From: Calothrix sp. 336/3
GTDB lineage: Bacteria; Cyanobacteriota; Cyanobacteriia; Cyanobacteriales; Nostocaceae
Length of the DNA stretch: 64,000 bases
Assembly (NCBI RefSeq): GCF_000734895.2
Contig: NZ_CP011383.1
Location: 1 to 64,000 of the forward strand
Direction: 5' to 3'
The position numbers and the translations under genes are program-made. The stretch's first letter is position 1. The number at the start of each line of letters is the position of its first letter. Under the pieces are notes generated by a model. It was not told the DNA's origin and did not search any database. It saw only the letters and a program-made list of their open reading frames with translations. Positions 63,044-64,000 of the stretch are shown here, piece after piece.

Positions 63044-63253
63044 ATGGACACCACTTTTCCCAAACATCCCCACATCACGGTACGGCTTACAGGCAAAGAC
63101 GGAAACGCCTTTATGATTCTGGGATTGTGCCAGCGTGCCGCCAGAGCCGCCGGATTACCCACCGAAGAGCTAGAAGCCTTCCGTAAGGAAGCCACCAACG
63201 GTAACTTTGAGCATCTGCTTGTTACCGTGATGCGCTGGTTTTCGTGTGAATAA
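63044..63253 (+). CDS. Small hypothetical protein, 69 aa
   Basis: Begins MDTTFPKHPHITVRLTGKDG and ends in RWFSCE. The pattern ITVRLTGKDGNAFMILG resembles small plasmid proteins of unknown function. CGGAG lies nine bases before the ATG. It is 40 bases after the methyltransferase gene, so probably cotranscribed with it. A short hairpin CCCGCCGTTCTGCGGG follows near 63255. Confidence 0.7.
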   Translation: MDTTFPKHPHITVRLTGKDGNAFMILGLCQRAARAAGLPTEELEAFRKEATNGNFEHLLVTVMRWFSCE

Positions 63254-63340
63254 CCCGCCGTTCTGCGGGGTGCTGCTTAAACTTGGGCAGCATCCCCAAG
63301 GCGGAATTTCCCAAAGCCCAATCAAGCAGGAGTAAACCCC

Positions 63341-63694
63341 ATGACCAAAAATACCGATCGCATCCTTACCGAGATTGCTAAAAAGCATCTTCCCTTTGAA
63401 ACCCTGGAAACCCGGATGAGCGGGGACTTAGATTTTCGCGAGGTAGGCGTTTTTAGCCTTAAATCCGCTTTGCGAGAAGCCTTTGACGCAGGTAAACGCG
63501 CCGCTCGCCAGCCAAAAGCGATCGCCACGATGCAGACCCTGCAAGATGTTAATCAGGAGTTGCTGGAAGCCTTGAGCGACCTTTTAGACTTTGCCGAATT
63601 ATATGGTTTCAAAGGCCGCACAACCTATGAAGACTGGAGCGGGTATTTTGAAGCCGCCAGAGCGGCGATCGCCAAAGCCCAAACCTTAATGTAA
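63341..63694 (+). CDS. DUF6900-type hypothetical protein, 117 aa
   Basis: The N-terminal half MTKNTDRILTEIAKKHLPFE, then LETRMSGDLDFREVGVFSLK and AFDAGKRAARQ, matches the small DUF6900 family common on plasmids and phages. The C-terminal half is a separate helical segment (LDFAELYGFKGRTTYEDW). The family function is unknown. CAGGAG precedes the ATG. It continues the gene run on the same strand. Confidence 0.75.
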   Translation: MTKNTDRILTEIAKKHLPFETLETRMSGDLDFREVGVFSLKSALREAFDAGKRAARQPKAIATMQTLQDVNQELLEALSDLLDFAELYGFKGRTTYEDWSGYFEAARAAIAKAQTLM

Positions 63695-63759
63695 ACAAAA
63701 CGGCGTGCGGCAAATGGTTGTACTATTTGCCGTATGTTCGACCCATAGGACGCGACATC

Positions 63760-64000
63760 ATGACCAATAAGCGCCAGCCGCCGAACAACACCGGAAAAAA
63801 GAGTCTCACATACCCGGTAATGAAAGCGAAATGCGCCACCTGTCCTTTTCGCACCGATGAACGGGGGCAGTATGTGTGCCCAGATGTCACAAAGCGCGTG
63901 ATGCAGCGTGTTGTATCGGAAGCATCGCAGATATGCCATCATCCCCAATTATCGGGTAAACAGGAAACCCATTTATGCCGGGGGGCGCGGGATTTTCAGT
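63760..64000 (+). CDS. Cys/His-rich small protein, 3' end outside window
   Basis: A frame from ATG 63760 is open to the end of the window for 80 codons. It reads MTNKRQPPNNTGKKSLTYPV, then AKCATCPFRTDERGQYVC and ICHHPQLSGKQETHLCRGAR. The CxxC and CHH patterns suggest a zinc-binding protein of the kind found on plasmids. The function is unknown and the C-terminus is not visible. Confidence 0.65.
   Translation, partial: MTNKRQPPNNTGKKSLTYPVMKAKCATCPFRTDERGQYVCPDVTKRVMQRVVSEASQICHHPQLSGKQETHLCRGARDFQ

Overview
The window looks like accessory DNA, most likely a large plasmid or a plasmid-derived island, from a filamentous heterocystous cyanobacterium (Nostocales). The reasons are the frequent HIP1 octamer GCGATCGC, AT-rich codon use, typical cyanobacterial families (Uma2 nuclease, IS701- and IS4-type insertion sequences, a NACHT protein with a vMAP-like N-terminus) and a very high load of short palindromic or MITE-like repeats. 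No rRNA, tRNA or CRISPR array was recognised. The species cannot be fixed from the sequence alone.

Layout. 1-9.3 kb: HNH nuclease, methyltransferase, tyrosine recombinase, an IS-interrupted gene with a possible ribbon-helix-helix N-terminus, a stand-alone propeptide protein and a subtilisin preceded by a 71-bp tandem repeat of mini-cistrons. 10-15.7 kb: a nucleoside/sugar ABC importer (BMP lipoprotein, ATPase, two permeases) spread apart by repeats. 15.7-22.7 kb: Uma2, an intact IS701-family element, a NACHT ATPase with a hexanucleotide-encoded repeat, an IS1-family element. 22.7-27.5 kb: replicon module 1, with an HTH regulator divergent from a lambda-O-like initiator carrying a 20-bp-period repeat array inside its gene, followed by dnaB split by an IS4-family element. 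27.5-31.3 kb: Dus, GST and gene remnants. 31.3-34 kb: replicon module 2, with HTH genes, a second O-like initiator with a different 20-bp-period array, and a partner gene broken by a MITE and a stop codon. 34-40.2 kb: GMC oxidoreductase, an unusual exported GST-like protein, a large one-directional TGTCTG array, parB and parA. 40.5-43.5 kb: ISAzo13-type element and a small membrane protein. 43.5-48.9 kb: a decayed Tn3-family transposon with 45-bp inverted ends. 49-64 kb: a third parA, a conjugation-like block (VirD4/TraD-type coupling protein, ParA-like ATPase, coiled-coil membrane protein), a vWA-kinase-PP2C operon, an IS1-family element, a possible oriT-like inverted repeat, an adenine DNA methyltransferase and small plasmid genes.

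How it fits together. At least three partition ATPases and two O-like initiators imply fusion of several replicons. Module 1 is inactivated by IS insertion in its helicase gene, and the Tn3 resolution recombinase and the gene at 4-6 kb are broken by the same IS. In all three cases removing the IS and one 9-bp target copy restores an exact reading frame. The best candidates for less-described biology are the membrane-anchored vWA/kinase/phosphatase operon at 55.8-61.2 kb behind a 22-bp perfect palindrome, the two initiators with codon-phase-independent internal repeats, the mini-cistron array before the protease, and the repeated insertion of IS701-type elements at the same base position on the edge of another repeat family.
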